Numbered from the stretch's first letter, positions 8,539-19,523 are shown. The stretch: 64,000 nucleotides of DNA from Musicola paradisiaca NCPPB 2511 (GCF_000400505.1 NZ_CM001857.1:593032-657031), one strand, 5' to 3'. Notes: a model not told the origin generated them from the sequence alone. Translations and numbers: made by a program.

Positions 8539-10496
8539 TCCACTGCTCGTCGATGGCGGGTAAATACGATACTTCTCGCTCCATGCAGGAGGTAGCCATG
8601 AATGACCGTGACGCCAGTGAAATGCTTCGTACTTACAATATTGCCTGGTGGGGCAATAACTATTACGACGTCAACGAGTTGGGACACATCAGCGTGTGTC
8701 CTGATCCGGATGTACCGGAAGCGCGGGTCGATTTGGCTGAACTGGTCAAAGAACGGCAACAGGATAATCAGCGTCTGCCTGCGCTGTTCTGTTTTCCGCA
8801 GATCCTTCAGCACCGGCTGCGCTCCATTAATGCGGCGTTCCGTCGCGCCCGCGAGTCTTTCGGTTACGAGGGCGGCTATTTTCTGGTGTACCCCATCAAG
8901 GTCAATCAGCATCGTCGGGTTATCGAAGCACTGGTCAATTCCGGTGAGCCGTTAGGGCTGGAAGCGGGTTCCAAAGCTGAGCTGATGGCCGTGCTTGCTC
9001 ATGCGGGCATGACCCGTACCGTGATCGTCTGCAACGGTTACAAGGATCGTGAATACATCCGGCTGGCGCTGATTGGTGAAAAAATCGGGCACAAGGTTTA
9101 TCTGGTTATCGAGAAGATGACCGAAATCAAGTTGGTGCTGGAAGAAGCCGAGCGGCTGAATGTGGTGCCTCGTCTGGGAGTGCGCGCCCGTCTGGCGTCG
9201 CAGGGCTCCGGCAAATGGCAGTCCAGCGGCGGCGAAAAATCCAAGTTCGGTCTGGCCGCGGCGCAGGTGTTGCATTTAGTGGAACTGCTGCGTCAGGCCA
9301 ACCGCCTCGACAGCCTGCAACTGCTGCACTTCCATCTGGGCTCTCAGTTGGCGAATATCCGCGATATCGCGACCGGTGTGCGTGAGTCGGCCCGGTTCTA
9401 CGTGGAGCTGCATAAACTGGGCGTGAACATCCAGTGTTTCGACGTCGGCGGTGGTCTGGGCGTGGATTATGAAGGCACGCGCTCGCAATCCGACTGCTCC
9501 GTCAACTACGGCCTGAATGAATACGCCAATAACGTGATTTGGGGGATTGGCGAAGCCTGTAATGAATATGACCTGCCGCATCCGACGGTGATTACCGAAT
9601 CCGGACGGGCGGTCACTGCTCATCATACTGTGCTGGTTTCCAACATCATCGGCGTGGAACGTAATGAATTCAGCGAACCGGAAGCGCCGTCGGAAGACGC
9701 GCCGCGTGCGCTGGAAAGCCTGTGGGGTACCTGGCAGGAGGTCAACCAGCCCGGCAATCGTCGTTCGCTGCGCGAGTGGCTGCATGACAGCCAGATGGAT
9801 TTGTACGATATCCATATGCAATATACGCACGGCATGCTGGATCTGACCCAGCGCGCGCAAGCCGAGCAGTTGTATCTGAATATCTGCCAGCGTCTGCAGC
9901 AGCAGTTGGATCCGAGTAATCGCGCGCACCGTCCGATTATCGATGAACTGCAGGAACGCATGGCGGACAAACTGTACGTCAACTTCTCGCTGTTCCAGTC
10001 GATGCCGGATGCCTGGGGGATAGACCAACTGTTCCCGGTACTGCCGCTGGAGGGGCTGGATAAGCCGCCGCAGCGTCGTGCCGTGCTGTTGGATATTACC
10101 TGCGATTCCGACGGTGCCATTGATCACTACGTGGATGGCGATGGCGTCGCCACGACCATGCCGATGCCGCCGTATGACCCAGAGAACCCGCCGTTGCTGG
10201 GCTTTTTCATGGTCGGCGCCTATCAGGAAATTCTTGGCAATATGCATAACCTGTTCGGCGATACCTCGACCGTGGATGTTTTCGTCTTTCAGGACGGCTC
10301 CGTCGAGCTGGAAGAGTCTGACGAAGGCAATACCGTGGCGGATATGCTGGAATACGTACAACTGGATCCCGAAGTGCTCATGTCTCGTTTCCGCGATCAA
10401 GTGAAGGAAACGGATCTGGCGCCGGAGTTGCAGGCCCAGTTCCTGGAAGAGTTCGAAACCGGCCTGTACGGATATACTTATCTGGAAGACGAATAA
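8523..10496 (+). CDS. speA: Biosynthetic arginine decarboxylase
   Basis: PLP enzyme converting arginine to agmatine, the first step of the agmatine route to putrescine. The 657 residues match the E. coli enzyme (658). The PLP lysine lies in YPIKVNQHR (about K126). Further hallmarks are [12 protein letters not shown] (near 260), [14 protein letters not shown] (near 305) and the C-terminal [19 protein letters not shown]. The start [13 protein letters not shown] matches the longer E. coli form. Unlike E. coli, no speB (agmatinase) follows; a TsgA-type transporter does. The leader with terminator and overlapping small frame suggests attenuation control. Confidence 0.97.
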   Translation: MSDDMIHCSSMAGKYDTSRSMQEVAMNDRDASEMLRTYNIAWWGNNYYDVNELGHISVCPDPDVPEARVDLAELVKERQQDNQRLPALFCFPQILQHRLRSINAAFRRARESFGYEGGYFLVYPIKVNQHRRVIEALVNSGEPLGLEAGSKAELMAVLAHAGMTRTVIVCNGYKDREYIRLALIGEKIGHKVYLVIEKMTEIKLVLEEAERLNVVPRLGVRARLASQGSGKWQSSGGEKSKFGLAAAQVLHLVELLRQANRLDSLQLLHFHLGSQLANIRDIATGVRESARFYVELHKLGVNIQCFDVGGGLGVDYEGTRSQSDCSVNYGLNEYANNVIWGIGEACNEYDLPHPTVITESGRAVTAHHTVLVSNIIGVERNEFSEPEAPSEDAPRALESLWGTWQEVNQPGNRRSLREWLHDSQMDLYDIHMQYTHGMLDLTQRAQAEQLYLNICQRLQQQLDPSNRAHRPIIDELQERMADKLYVNFSLFQSMPDAWGIDQLFPVLPLEGLDKPPQRRAVLLDITCDSDGAIDHYVDGDGVATTMPMPPYDPENPPLLGFFMVGAYQEILGNMHNLFGDTSTVDVFVFQDGSVELEESDEGNTVADMLEYVQLDPEVLMSRFRDQVKETDLAPELQAQFLEEFETGLYGYTYLEDE

Positions 10497-10507
10497 TTCA
10501 TGAGAGG

Positions 10508-10541
10508 AACGTTGGGCACACTCTGTGTGTCCAACGTTTTT
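10508..10541 (+). terminator. Terminator of speA
   Basis: AACGTTGG-GCACAC and TGTGTG-T-CCAACGTT form a long stem followed by TTTTTG, 12 bases after the speA stop. A second perfect hairpin, CCCCCAGGC / GCCTGGGGG (10560-10587), follows without a T-run. Confidence 0.88.
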
Positions 10542-10911
10542 GTTTATAATCATCGTTTTTCCCCCAGGCTATCGTCGCCTGGGGGATGTGTTTTCCAGCA
10601 ATGTTCACAGAGAGATGAATGCAATGCGCCCGCTGTTTTAATGCGCATCGAGTCTATTATTCATTTTCTGATGTCATGGAAGACCTGTGTGATGGGGCGA
10701 CTGAGTGTCCCGCAATTCGAATTATTTAGGGTCTATACCCGTCATTATTCACGTTGCCGATGCATTGATGGCGTTTGCTCACCCGCATGACTGACTGGAG
10801 TAAGCTCATCGGGATGGGTATACCTGCCGCCTTCCTGCAACGCGAATGATTGAGGGTATGTATCAATTCACAGGGTGTTATGGGCCGCAATGGTGGTCAT
10901 AGGAATAATTC
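10542..10911. other. speA-tsgA intergenic region
   Basis: About 370 bases without a gene. It holds a GC-rich hairpin (10560-10587) and the degenerate inverted repeat described separately (10712-10859). The tsgA promoter must lie to its right or within it. Confidence 0.6.
10712..10859. repeat. Degenerate short interspersed repeat with terminal inverted ends
   Basis: The ends 10734-10759 (TATACCC...TTCACGTTGC) and 10838-10859 (GCAACGCGAA...GGGTAT) are near-perfect inverted copies. The interior has the CTCACCCG...TGACTGACTGGAGTAAGCTC pattern familiar from a roughly 130-base repeat common in Serratia, Yersinia and soft-rot bacteria. Just left of it, 10712-10732 (GCAATTCGAATTATTTAGGG) resembles another right end, as if two copies had been joined and one mostly lost. 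Family assignment is from memory. Confidence 0.65.
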
Positions 10912-12108
10912 ATGGTTGATTTGAATCGTCAGCGACTTTTTTTTACCAGTTGTTTTTCATATGCCCTGACCGGGGCGCTGGTTATTGTGACCGGCATGGT
11001 GATGGGGGATATCGCCCAGTATTTTAATGTGCCTATCACCAGCATGAGTAATACGTTTACTTTTCTGAACGCCGGTATTCTGATTTCCATTTTCCTGAAC
11101 GTGTGGTTAATGGACGTTTTCTCTCTGAAGAAACAGCTTATTTTCGGTTTTATTCTCATCCTGTTATCGATTGTCGGTCTATTTCTGGCGGATACGCTGA
11201 CTATTTTCTCTGTATGCATGTTTACGCTGGGCGTGGTCAGCGGCATTACCATGTCGATCGGTACGTTCCTGATTACTCAATTGTATGAAGGCCGGCAGCG
11301 TGGCGCGCGTCTGTTGTTTACCGATTCATTCTTCAGTATGGCCGGCACTCTGTTTCCGATTCTGGCCGCGGCTTTGTTATCTCGTCATTTCGGCTGGTAC
11401 TGGGTTTATGCCTGTATCGGGCTGCTGTATGTGGTGATTCTGGTGCTGACGCTGCCGTCCGAGTTTCCGTCCATCGGTGCGGCCGACACCACCCGTAAAG
11501 AGACCCAAACGGCGCAGGAGAAATGGGGCGCCAACGTGCTGGTGCTGTCTATCGCCGCGCTCTGCTACATTCTCGGCCAATTGGCGTTTATCCAATGGGT
11601 GCCGGAATATGTGACCAAAACGTTCGGTATGAGCCTCGGCGATGCGGGCGGCCTGGTTGGCAGTTTCTGGACAGCCTATATGATCGGCATGTGGGTGTTC
11701 AGTTATGTGCTCAAATTCTTTGATCTGCAACGTGTTGTGACGGTATTGGCGTTGCTGGCGACGGCGTCGATGTACCTGTTTGTTTCCAGCGGCAATCCGG
11801 AACTGTTGAAATATTTCATTCTTTTCCTCGGATTCATTTCCAGCGCCATCTACACCACGTTGATTACTCTGGGATCGCAGCAGACCCGAATGCCTTCGCC
11901 GAAGCTGGTGAACTTCATCCTGACCTGCGGCACCGTCGGCACGATGCTGACGTTTATCGTGACCGGGCCTATCGTGAGCGCGTTTAATGTCCATGCCGCG
12001 CTGGTGACGGCCAATGGTCTCTATTTTGTTGTTTTCGTTATGTGTTTCCTGCTCGGTTTTGTGACCAAACATCGTAATCACGACCATACCGGGAACGGGC
12101 ACTCATAA
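10912..12108 (+). CDS. tsgA: TsgA-type MFS transporter
   Basis: Twelve-helix major facilitator protein closely resembling enterobacterial TsgA, whose substrate is unknown (a sugar:proton symport fold is assumed). The 398 residues and N-terminal [20 protein letters not shown], plus [34 protein letters not shown] and [24 protein letters not shown], are characteristic. In E. coli tsgA lies near nirBD-cysG; here it sits between speA and tktA, in the speB position. It may be a relocated tsgA or a paralog; a link to polyamine metabolism is only positional. The C-terminus is short and histidine-rich. Confidence 0.85.
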   Translation: MVDLNRQRLFFTSCFSYALTGALVIVTGMVMGDIAQYFNVPITSMSNTFTFLNAGILISIFLNVWLMDVFSLKKQLIFGFILILLSIVGLFLADTLTIFSVCMFTLGVVSGITMSIGTFLITQLYEGRQRGARLLFTDSFFSMAGTLFPILAAALLSRHFGWYWVYACIGLLYVVILVLTLPSEFPSIGAADTTRKETQTAQEKWGANVLVLSIAALCYILGQLAFIQWVPEYVTKTFGMSLGDAGGLVGSFWTAYMIGMWVFSYVLKFFDLQRVVTVLALLATASMYLFVSSGNPELLKYFILFLGFISSAIYTTLITLGSQQTRMPSPKLVNFILTCGTVGTMLTFIVTGPIVSAFNVHAALVTANGLYFVVFVMCFLLGFVTKHRNHDHTGNGHS

Positions 12109-12715
12109 CGCCGTCGATGAGTGATGCCGAGCTGTGCGGGTTCACTCTTTCCGGCCGTAAACAGTAGACGAAGTCCTGTATTGTTGCGGGACTTCGCGTA
12201 ACGCCTTTCGTTTAAGACTCCATCTCCGTCGGCACTATTGCCGTAGCTGAAGAGATCACGGCAGCGCATGCCCGGTTTTGCCGTGCAAACATAACGAGTA
12301 AATCGACGCGAATATCCGATATGCGGGTATGTCGGGCGTTGCCTGCCCACATGGCAAGTTGATAGCCCGAATGGGAACGGCGTTGAATCTGGCCGCGCCA
12401 GCCAGGGTGAGGGCTTGCTTCCTGGAGATCGCGCCCGTGCGGCTGCACGACATGTTCCGCTTTAACGAATAACCGCTCCCCGTTCTGTTCAGGGAGACGC
12501 CGGGAGAGCCGTGAAATAATAGAAAAATCTGGTATTGCGTGTGTGTTCACAGGTTAGCCAGTGAATCCTGCTTTTCTGCCCGTTGTTCCATGTGCAATCA
12601 GACGGGTTTTCATGTACATTTGTGCGTATCCTTTCTTTGTCTTTTCGATATAACGTATTGATTAATATGTCTTATGTTCGTCAAGGCAATTGTTCAATCC
12701 GATCTGGAGTCAAAC
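12109..12715. other. tsgA-tktA intergenic region
   Basis: About 600 bases. A hairpin with CGAAGTCC / GGGACTTCG arms (12169-12196) after tsgA may end its transcript, though the T-run is poor. The section 12200-12550 is open in several frames but shows no recognisable protein, start site or domain. The AT-rich stretch 12600-12700 before tktA probably contains its promoter. Confidence 0.5.
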
Positions 12716-14710
12716 ATGTCCTCTCGTAAAGAACTTGCCAATGCCATCCGCGCGTTAAGTATGGATGGTGTGCAGAAGGCCAAATCTGGTCATCCGGGCG
12801 CACCGATGGGTATGGCCGATATCGCCGAGGTTTTGTGGCGTGATTACCTCAACCATAACCCGGGCAATCCGAGCTGGGTCAACCGCGACCGCTTTGTCCT
12901 GTCCAATGGTCACGCCTCCATGCTGATCTACAGTCTGTTGCATTTGACGGGGTATGATCTGCCGATTGAAGAGCTGAAAAATTTCCGTCAACTCCATTCC
13001 AGAACGCCGGGACACCCGGAAGTGGGTTATACGCCGGGCGTAGAAACCACCACCGGGCCGTTGGGGCAGGGGATCGCCAACGCGGTCGGTATGGCTATCG
13101 CCGAACGCACGCTGGCCGCGCAGTTTAACCGTCCGGGCCATGACATCGTCGATCACCATACTTATGCCTTTCTGGGCGACGGCTGCATGATGGAAGGGAT
13201 CTCCCATGAAGTGTGTTCGCTGGCCGGCACGTTGAAACTGGGCAAACTGATCGCGTTCTACGATGACAACGGTATTTCCATCGATGGTCATGTTGACGGC
13301 TGGTTCACCGATGATACCGCCGCCCGCTTCGAATCCTATGGTTGGCAGGTTATTCGCGGCATTGACGGCCACGACGCCGACGCTATTCATCAGGCCATTG
13401 CACAGGCTCAGCGTGTGACGGATAAACCGTCCCTGTTGATGTGCAAAACCGTTATCGGTTTTGGTTCTCCGAACAAGGCCGGTACTCACGACTCGCACGG
13501 CGCGCCGCTGGGTGATGCCGAAGTGGCCGCCACCCGCGAACAACTGGGCTGGAAATACGATCCGTTTGAAATCCCGGCGGAAATCTATGCCGCGTGGGAC
13601 GCCCGCGAAGCCGGTAAGCGCAAAGAAGCCGCCTGGCAGCAGGCATTCAACGCTTACGCCAGCGCCTACCCGGAATTGGCGGCGGAGTTTACTCGTCGCA
13701 GCAGCGGTGAACTGCCTGCCAACTGGCAGCAGGAATCCACGAAGGTGATTGAACAGCTGCAGGCCAATGCCGCCAAGATCGCCAGCCGTAAAGCCTCTCA
13801 GAACGCGCTGGAAGCTTATGGCAAATTGCTGCCGGAATTCTTGGGCGGCTCTGCCGATCTGGCGCCCAGCAACCTGACTATCTGGTCTGGCTCTAAAGCG
13901 CTGAATGAAGACCCGGCGGGCAACTATATCCACTACGGCGTGCGTGAGTTCGGCATGACAGCGATTGCCAACGGTATCGCGTTGCACGGCGGTTTTGTAC
14001 CTTATACCGCGACCTTCCTGATGTTCGTGGAATATGCCCGCAACGCTGTGCGTATGGCGGCGCTGATGAAGGTTCGCAGCATTTATGTCTACACCCATGA
14101 CTCTATCGGGTTGGGCGAAGACGGCCCGACCCATCAGCCGGTTGAACAGTTGGCCAGCCTGCGTGTTACGCCGAACATGAGTACCTGGCGTCCGGCGGAT
14201 CAGGTAGAAACCGCGGTGGCCTGGAAGTATGCCATCGAGCGTAAAGACGGCCCGACGGCGCTGATTCTGTCTCGTCAGAATCTGGCTCAACAGGAGCGTA
14301 CCGCTCAGCAACTGGCGGATGTCGTAAAAGGCGCATACGTGTTGAAAGACAGCAACGGTCAACCAGATGTGATCCTGATCGCGACCGGTTCCGAAGTCAA
14401 ACTGGCGGTTTCCGCCTGGCAGACACTGACGGACGAAGGCATCAAGGCTCGCGTGGTTTCCATGCCGTCCACCGATGCTTTCGATAAGCAGACTTCTGCT
14501 TACCGCGAAGCGGTGTTGCCGTCTTCGGTAAGCGCCCGTGTGGCGATCGAAGCCAGCATCGCTGATTTCTGGTACAAGTATGTCGGCTTGAACGGCGCCA
14601 TCGTTGGCATGGAACGCTTCGGCGAATCCGCACCTGCGGAGAAACTGTTCGAAGCGTTCGGTTTTACCACCGATAACGTGGTCGCTAAGGCGAAAGCGTT
14701 GTTGAAATAA
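12716..14710 (+). CDS. tktA: Transketolase
   Basis: Thiamine-diphosphate enzyme of the non-oxidative pentose phosphate pathway, moving two-carbon units between ketoses and aldoses. The 664 residues, starting [17 protein letters not shown] after CTGGAGTCAAAC, match the family. The ThDP motif is [18 protein letters not shown] (near residue 154), with DNGISIDGH following. The pyrimidine domain shows [18 protein letters not shown] (near 408) and [19 protein letters not shown] (near 469). The frame is open 14 codons upstream, but that extension is not conserved. epd, pgk and fbaA follow. Confidence 0.97.
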   Translation: MSSRKELANAIRALSMDGVQKAKSGHPGAPMGMADIAEVLWRDYLNHNPGNPSWVNRDRFVLSNGHASMLIYSLLHLTGYDLPIEELKNFRQLHSRTPGHPEVGYTPGVETTTGPLGQGIANAVGMAIAERTLAAQFNRPGHDIVDHHTYAFLGDGCMMEGISHEVCSLAGTLKLGKLIAFYDDNGISIDGHVDGWFTDDTAARFESYGWQVIRGIDGHDADAIHQAIAQAQRVTDKPSLLMCKTVIGFGSPNKAGTHDSHGAPLGDAEVAATREQLGWKYDPFEIPAEIYAAWDAREAGKRKEAAWQQAFNAYASAYPELAAEFTRRSSGELPANWQQESTKVIEQLQANAAKIASRKASQNALEAYGKLLPEFLGGSADLAPSNLTIWSGSKALNEDPAGNYIHYGVREFGMTAIANGIALHGGFVPYTATFLMFVEYARNAVRMAALMKVRSIYVYTHDSIGLGEDGPTHQPVEQLASLRVTPNMSTWRPADQVETAVAWKYAIERKDGPTALILSRQNLAQQERTAQQLADVVKGAYVLKDSNGQPDVILIATGSEVKLAVSAWQTLTDEGIKARVVSMPSTDAFDKQTSAYREAVLPSSVSARVAIEASIADFWYKYVGLNGAIVGMERFGESAPAEKLFEAFGFTTDNVVAKAKALLK

Positions 14711-14733
14711 GTGCATCAGCGCTGAGATTGTCC

Positions 14734-14762
14734 AAAGGCCGGGAATATCCCGGCCTTTGTTG
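14734..14762 (+). terminator. Terminator of tktA
   Basis: AAAGGCCGGG and CCCGGCCTTT with a 5-base loop, followed by GTTG, 23 bases after the tktA stop. The T-run is short, but the stem is strong and perfect. Confidence 0.8.
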
Positions 14763-15015
14763 ATCTGCACCGAGATAGGGCAGCAAAGCGTGCGGTAATT
14801 TTTTGATGTGAGTCACTGTTCTGGCATCCGTTTCCCCGGCGTATTCCTTTTGGTTTGTATTTTGTTTATTCTAGCTGAAGCGTTTCAGTTATCGTTCTGA
14901 CGGCATTTTTCGAGGCTGCAGATCGGGGGGACTGGCATATAACAAGCGGTTTATTCCTGACGACGTACTGATTATCCTATTACGCGCACGCTTTTATCAT
15001 TACACAGGGATTTTC
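14763..15015. other. tktA-epd spacer with epd promoter
   Basis: Together with the tktA terminator this gap is about 305 bases. It holds an AT-rich stretch (14848-14873) and the Cra-like palindrome at 14875-14888. No gene is seen. Confidence 0.6.
14875..14888. promoter_or_regulatory. Cra (FruR) operator upstream of epd-pgk
   Basis: CTGAAGCGTTTCAG is a near-perfect palindrome matching the Cra consensus (GCTGAAWCGATTCAGC-like). It lies about 130 bases before the epd ATG. Cra represses glycolytic genes, including epd-pgk, in E. coli. Confidence 0.75.
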
Positions 15016-16032
15016 ATGGCAATCCGTATTGCGATAAACGGTTTTGGCCGCATTGGCCGCAGCGTACTGCGGGCATTGTACGAGTCCGGTCGGCGGGCCG
15101 AAATGGCGGTGGTGGCGATCAATGAGCTGGCCAGCGCCGAAGGTATTGCCCATCTGCTTAAATATGACAGCAGCCACGGTCGTTTCTCATGGGATGTACG
15201 TCAGGAGTGCGATCGGTTGTCGGTCGGCGACGATACGATCCGTTTGTTACATCAGGCGGATATTCATGCGTTGCCCTGGAAAGAGTTGGGTGTCGATGTG
15301 GTGCTGGATTGCAGTGGTGTATACGGCAGTCGGGCGGACGGCGAGGCCCATTTGGCCGCCGGTGCTAAAAAAGTGCTGTTTTCACATCCAGGAGCGCCGG
15401 ATTTGGATGCCACCGTCGTATACGGCGTTAACCATGCCGATTTGCTATCGACGCATCGTCTGGTGTCCAACGCTTCCTGTACCACCAATTGCATCATACC
15501 GATCATCAAGCTGTTGGATGACTCGTTTGATATAGAAAGCGGTACTGTTACGACGATTCATGCCTCCATGAACGATCAACCGGTAATTGATGCCTATCAT
15601 CATGATTTGCGCCGTACCCGGGCGGCAAGCCAGTCCATCATTCCGGTGGATACCAAGCTGGCGGTGGGGATTACGCGATTTTTTCCGAAGTTTGCTGACC
15701 GTTTCGAGGCCATTTCCGTGCGGGTGCCGACCATTAACGTGACGGCCATCGACTTGAGCGTTAGCGTGAAAAAAGCGGTAAACGTGAATGAAATCAATAC
15801 ACTTTTCCGTCAGTCAGCGCAGGATGCATTTCGTGGTATAGTTGACTATACCGAATTACCGCTGGTTTCCGCGGATTTTAACCACGATCCCCATAGCGCG
15901 ATTGTGGATGGCACGCAAACCCGGGTCAGCGGCCAGCATCTGGTTAAAACGCTGGTCTGGTGTGATAACGAATGGGGCTTTGCCAACCGGATGTTGGACA
16001 CAACACAGGCAATGGCGGCCTGCGGTTTCTGA
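15016..16032 (+). CDS. epd: D-erythrose-4-phosphate dehydrogenase
   Basis: GAPDH-like enzyme oxidising erythrose 4-phosphate to 4-phosphoerythronate, the first step toward pyridoxal phosphate. The 338 residues match the family. The Rossmann motif [15 protein letters not shown] lies at residues 7-21 and the catalytic cysteine at C155 in [12 protein letters not shown]. The paralog-specific [24 protein letters not shown] segment separates it from true GAPDH. It leads the epd-pgk-fbaA cluster; pgk starts 68 bases later. Confidence 0.95.
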   Translation: MAIRIAINGFGRIGRSVLRALYESGRRAEMAVVAINELASAEGIAHLLKYDSSHGRFSWDVRQECDRLSVGDDTIRLLHQADIHALPWKELGVDVVLDCSGVYGSRADGEAHLAAGAKKVLFSHPGAPDLDATVVYGVNHADLLSTHRLVSNASCTTNCIIPIIKLLDDSFDIESGTVTTIHASMNDQPVIDAYHHDLRRTRAASQSIIPVDTKLAVGITRFFPKFADRFEAISVRVPTINVTAIDLSVSVKKAVNVNEINTLFRQSAQDAFRGIVDYTELPLVSADFNHDPHSAIVDGTQTRVSGQHLVKTLVWCDNEWGFANRMLDTTQAMAACGF

Positions 16033-16099
16033 TAGTCGGTACCGGTGCGCCGGTATCTCGTTCAAGCAACTTTGAAGAGAATCAACAAGAGGATTCACC

Positions 16100-17263
16100 A
16101 TGGCTGTAATTAAGATGACCGATCTGGATCTGGCTGGCAAACGTGTGTTGATCCGTGCGGATCTGAACGTGCCGGTTAAAGATGGCAAAGTGACGTCTGA
16201 CGCACGTATCCGTGCATCATTGCCGACCATTGAAATCGCCCTGAAACAGGGGGCTCGCGTAATGGTGACGTCTCACCTGGGGCGCCCGACCGAAGGCGAA
16301 TACAACGAAGAGTTCTCCCTGCTGCCGGTGGTGAATTACCTGAAGGATCACCTGTCTTCTCCGGTACGTCTGGCCAAAGATTACCTGGACGGCGTTGATG
16401 TCGCCGAAGGCGAACTGGTCGTACTGGAAAACGTTCGTTTCAACAAAGGCGAGAAGAAAGACGACGAAGCACTGTCCAAAAAATATGCCGCATTGTGCGA
16501 TGTATTCGTGATGGATGCGTTCGGTACGGCTCACCGTGCCCAGGCGTCCACGCACGGCGTGGGCAAATTTGCGCCGATCGCCTGTGCCGGCCCGCTGTTG
16601 TTCGATGAACTGGAAGCGCTGGGCAAAGCGCTGAGCAATCCGGCTCGTCCGATGGTTGCCATCGTCGGCGGTTCCAAAGTATCCACCAAACTGACCGTTC
16701 TGGATTCGTTGTCCAGGATCGCTGACCAGCTGATTGTCGGCGGCGGCATTGCCAATACTTTCGTTGCCGCCCAGGGGCACAACGTGGGTAAATCCCTGTA
16801 CGAAGCGGAACTGATTCCTGAAGCGAAAAAACTGCTGGAAACCTGTGATATTCCGGTTCCGAGCGACGTGCGTGTTGCGACCGAGTTTTCCGAAACTGCA
16901 ACCGCGACGCTGAAATCCGTGACCGCAATTAAAGATGACGAGCAGATTCTGGATCTGGGCGATGTGTCCGCCGAGCGTCTGGCCGATATCCTGAAAAATG
17001 CCAAAACCATTTTGTGGAACGGCCCGGTCGGCGTATTTGAATTCCCGAACTTCCGTAAAGGAACGGAAATCATCGCCCAGGCTATCGCCGACAGTGACGC
17101 TTTCTCCATCGCCGGCGGCGGCGACACACTGGCGGCGATTGATCTGTTCGGCATTGCCGACAAGATCTCCTACATCTCCACGGGCGGTGGCGCCTTCCTG
17201 GAGTTTGTCGAAGGCAAGAAACTGCCTGCGGTCGTCATGCTGGAAGAGCGTGCACGGCAGTAA
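16100..17263 (+). CDS. pgk: Phosphoglycerate kinase
   Basis: Glycolytic kinase interconverting 1,3-bisphosphoglycerate plus ADP with 3-phosphoglycerate plus ATP. The 387 residues equal E. coli Pgk. Substrate-binding motifs are [12 protein letters not shown] (near residue 14) and VTSHLGRP (near 56), with the nucleotide-side segments [10 protein letters not shown] (near 307) and [10 protein letters not shown] (near 337). AGAGGATTCACC precedes the ATG. It lies between epd and fbaA in the usual gamma-proteobacterial order. Confidence 0.98.
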   Translation: MAVIKMTDLDLAGKRVLIRADLNVPVKDGKVTSDARIRASLPTIEIALKQGARVMVTSHLGRPTEGEYNEEFSLLPVVNYLKDHLSSPVRLAKDYLDGVDVAEGELVVLENVRFNKGEKKDDEALSKKYAALCDVFVMDAFGTAHRAQASTHGVGKFAPIACAGPLLFDELEALGKALSNPARPMVAIVGGSKVSTKLTVLDSLSRIADQLIVGGGIANTFVAAQGHNVGKSLYEAELIPEAKKLLETCDIPVPSDVRVATEFSETATATLKSVTAIKDDEQILDLGDVSAERLADILKNAKTILWNGPVGVFEFPNFRKGTEIIAQAIADSDAFSIAGGGDTLAAIDLFGIADKISYISTGGGAFLEFVEGKKLPAVVMLEERARQ

Positions 17264-17381
17264 TCGACGTCGGGACGAGAGTGTGCTTTCGTCCCTGGCG
17301 GCCTGACTGGAGTATCGGGCCGCCGTTAATGTAACCATCGAGTCTTTAACCCTCCACGGCCAACGAAACAGGACACGTAAC

Positions 17382-18458
17382 ATGTCTAAAATCTTTGATT
17401 TCGTAAAACCTGGCGTCATCACCGGTGATGACGTGCAGAAAGTTTTCGCAATTGCCAAAGAAAACAAGTTTGCACTGCCGGCAGTTAACTGCGTCGGTAC
17501 TGATTCCATCAATGCAGTACTGGAAGCCGCAGCCAAAGTACGTGCGCCGGTCATCGTTCAGTTCTCCAACGGCGGCGCTGCGTTTACCGCGGGCAAAGGT
17601 CTGAAAGCCGAAGGCCAGCAGGCGGCTATTTTGGGTGCGATTTCTGGCGCTCACCATGTTCATCAGATGGCCGAACACTATGGCATTCCGGTGATTCTGC
17701 ACACCGACCATTGCGCGAAAAAACTGCTGCCGTGGCTCGACGGCCTGCTGGATGCGGGCGAGAAGCACTACGCAGCTACCGGCAAACCGTTGTTCTCTTC
17801 CCACATGATCGACCTGTCTGAAGAGTCTCTGGAAGAAAACATCGAGATCTGCAGCAAATATCTGGCCCGCATGGCGAAGCTGGACATGACGCTGGAAATC
17901 GAACTGGGTTGCACCGGCGGGGAAGAAGATGGCGTGGATAACAGCCATCTGGATAACTCTGCGCTGTATACCCAGCCGGAAGACGTGGCTTATGCGTATG
18001 AAAAACTGAACGCCATCAGCCCTCGTTTCACCATCGCCGCTTCCTTCGGCAACGTGCATGGCGTGTACAAGCCGGGCAACGTACAGTTGACGCCGAAAAT
18101 CCTGCGTAACTCCCAGGAGTTTGTCTCCAAAAAATTCAACCTGCCGCACAATAGTCTGGACTTCGTTTTCCACGGTGGTTCTGGTTCTACGGCGGAAGAA
18201 ATTGCCGAGGCAGTCAGCTACGGCGTGGTGAAGATGAACATTGATACCGATACTCAGTGGGCAACCTGGGAAGGTATTCTGAACTACTACAAGAAAAACG
18301 AAGGTTATCTGCAGGGCCAGCTGGGCAACCCGGAAGGGGACGACAAGCCGAACAAGAAATACTATGATCCGCGCGTATGGCTGCGTGCTGGTCAGGCCAG
18401 CATGGTAGCCCGTCTGGAAAAAGCGTTTAACGAGCTGAACGCTGTCGACGTTCTGTAA
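17382..18458 (+). CDS. fbaA: Fructose-bisphosphate aldolase class II
   Basis: Zinc aldolase cleaving fructose 1,6-bisphosphate to DHAP and glyceraldehyde 3-phosphate. The 358 residues match E. coli FbaA (359). Motifs include the zinc/catalytic segment VILHTDHCAKKLLPWLDG (near residue 105), EIELGCTGGEEDGVDN (near 172), VHGVYKPGNVQL and FHGGSGSTAEEI (near 264). It is separated from pgk by 118 bases and ended by the terminator at 18481. Confidence 0.98.
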   Translation: MSKIFDFVKPGVITGDDVQKVFAIAKENKFALPAVNCVGTDSINAVLEAAAKVRAPVIVQFSNGGAAFTAGKGLKAEGQQAAILGAISGAHHVHQMAEHYGIPVILHTDHCAKKLLPWLDGLLDAGEKHYAATGKPLFSSHMIDLSEESLEENIEICSKYLARMAKLDMTLEIELGCTGGEEDGVDNSHLDNSALYTQPEDVAYAYEKLNAISPRFTIAASFGNVHGVYKPGNVQLTPKILRNSQEFVSKKFNLPHNSLDFVFHGGSGSTAEEIAEAVSYGVVKMNIDTDTQWATWEGILNYYKKNEGYLQGQLGNPEGDDKPNKKYYDPRVWLRAGQASMVARLEKAFNELNAVDVL

Positions 18459-18480
18459 TAACACGCCAGAGATGCATTCA

Positions 18481-18509
18481 AGGCTCCCCTGCGGGAGCCT
18501 TATTTTTAT
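18481..18509 (+). terminator. Terminator of fbaA
   Basis: AGGCTCCC-CTGC-GGGAGCCT followed by TATTTTTAT, 22 bases after the fbaA stop. Confidence 0.9.
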
Positions 18510-18581
18510 CCGCCGCATACCGGCCTGGATGATGGGTTCGTCTATACACAACCTGAGTTTTTTCAAAGACAGGAGAATAAT

Positions 18582-19463
18582 ATGGAAGACCTGAACGTAA
18601 CTGAAAGTGTCAATCGCCTGCAGCACTGGCTGGTGGATAACCAGAGCCTTTTACTACAGTACGCCGTGAATATCGTCGCGGCTTTTATCATTCTTATTGT
18701 TGGGTTGATCGTCGCGCGTATTGTCGCCAATACGCTTAATCGTTTGATGACGGCGCGACATATCGACGCTACGGTGGCTGATTTCCTTTCCGCATTGGTG
18801 CGTTACGGTATTATCGCGTTCACCCTGATTGCTGCGTTAAGTCGCATTGGCGTGCAAACCACCTCGGTCATTGCTGTTTTAGGTGCTGCCGGTCTGGCAG
18901 TCGGCCTGGCATTGCAGGGTTCGTTGTCAAATTTTGCGGCTGGGGTGTTGCTGGTGATCTTTAGGCCGTTTCGTAGCGGTGAAGCCGTCGATCTGGGGGG
19001 CATTGCCGGTACCGTGATTCAAGTCCAGATCTTCTCGACAACCTTGCGTACCGCCGACGGCAAAATCATCGTGGTGCCGAATGGCAAAGTGATTGCGGGC
19101 AATATCATCAACAGTTCCCGTGAGCCGGATCGTCGGACGGAGATCATCGTCGGCGTGGCCTATGACGCGGATATCGATGTGGTGAAAACGGTGCTTGGTG
19201 ATATCGTCGCCGCAGATAAGCGCATCCAGCATGAGAAGGAGGTCATTATTCGTCTGAACGAAATGGCGCCGTCATCACTTAATTTTGTGGTGCGAGTCTG
19301 GACCACCAATGGAGATGCCATGCCGGTATACTGGGATTTACTGGAGAATTTCAAACGGGCGTTGGATCAACATAAAATCGGTATCCCATACCCCCAGTTG
19401 GATGTGCACCTGCACCAGAATACCGCAGTGCCGCAGGCATCGCGGGATATTCCAACGCTGTAA
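18582..19463 (+). CDS. mscS: Small-conductance mechanosensitive channel
   Basis: Inner-membrane heptameric channel that opens under osmotic downshock. The 293 residues match E. coli MscS (286). Helices TM1 (about 25-55) and TM2 (about 65-85) precede the pore-lining TM3 with the small-residue pattern [20 protein letters not shown] (near residue 97) and the [11 protein letters not shown] turn. The cytosolic beta and alpha/beta cage follows (about 130-280). An ACAGGAGAATAAT ribosome site precedes the ATG. It lies between fbaA and argO, as in E. coli. Confidence 0.97.
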   Translation: MEDLNVTESVNRLQHWLVDNQSLLLQYAVNIVAAFIILIVGLIVARIVANTLNRLMTARHIDATVADFLSALVRYGIIAFTLIAALSRIGVQTTSVIAVLGAAGLAVGLALQGSLSNFAAGVLLVIFRPFRSGEAVDLGGIAGTVIQVQIFSTTLRTADGKIIVVPNGKVIAGNIINSSREPDRRTEIIVGVAYDADIDVVKTVLGDIVAADKRIQHEKEVIIRLNEMAPSSLNFVVRVWTTNGDAMPVYWDLLENFKRALDQHKIGIPYPQLDVHLHQNTAVPQASRDIPTL

Positions 19464-19494
19464 CTGCTGCCGCGCATGCGATGAATTCGGTTTC

Positions 19495-19523
19495 GGCCCG
19501 ACGATCGTCGGGCCATTTTATTA
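19495..19523 (+). terminator. Terminator of mscS
   Basis: A perfect 20-base palindrome, GGCCCGACGA/TCGTCGGGCC, is followed by ATTTTATTATT, about 30 bases after mscS. Confidence 0.85.

Noticed and set aside
9276-10553. Open frame of 425 codons on the minus strand opposite speA
   Set aside because: Shadow of speA codon bias; rich in His, Gln and Arg, with no domain.
12755-14770. Open frame of 671 codons on the minus strand opposite tktA
   Set aside because: Its composition follows the complement of a highly codon-biased gene. It has no recognisable family, and tktA is certain on the other strand.
14805-14830. CRP-like site TGTGAGTCACTG before epd
   Set aside because: Only the left half matches TGTGA; the right half is poor, so it was not called.
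16217-18626. Long minus-strand frames opposite pgk and fbaA
   Set aside because: They mirror two strongly biased glycolytic genes and lack start signals and family motifs.
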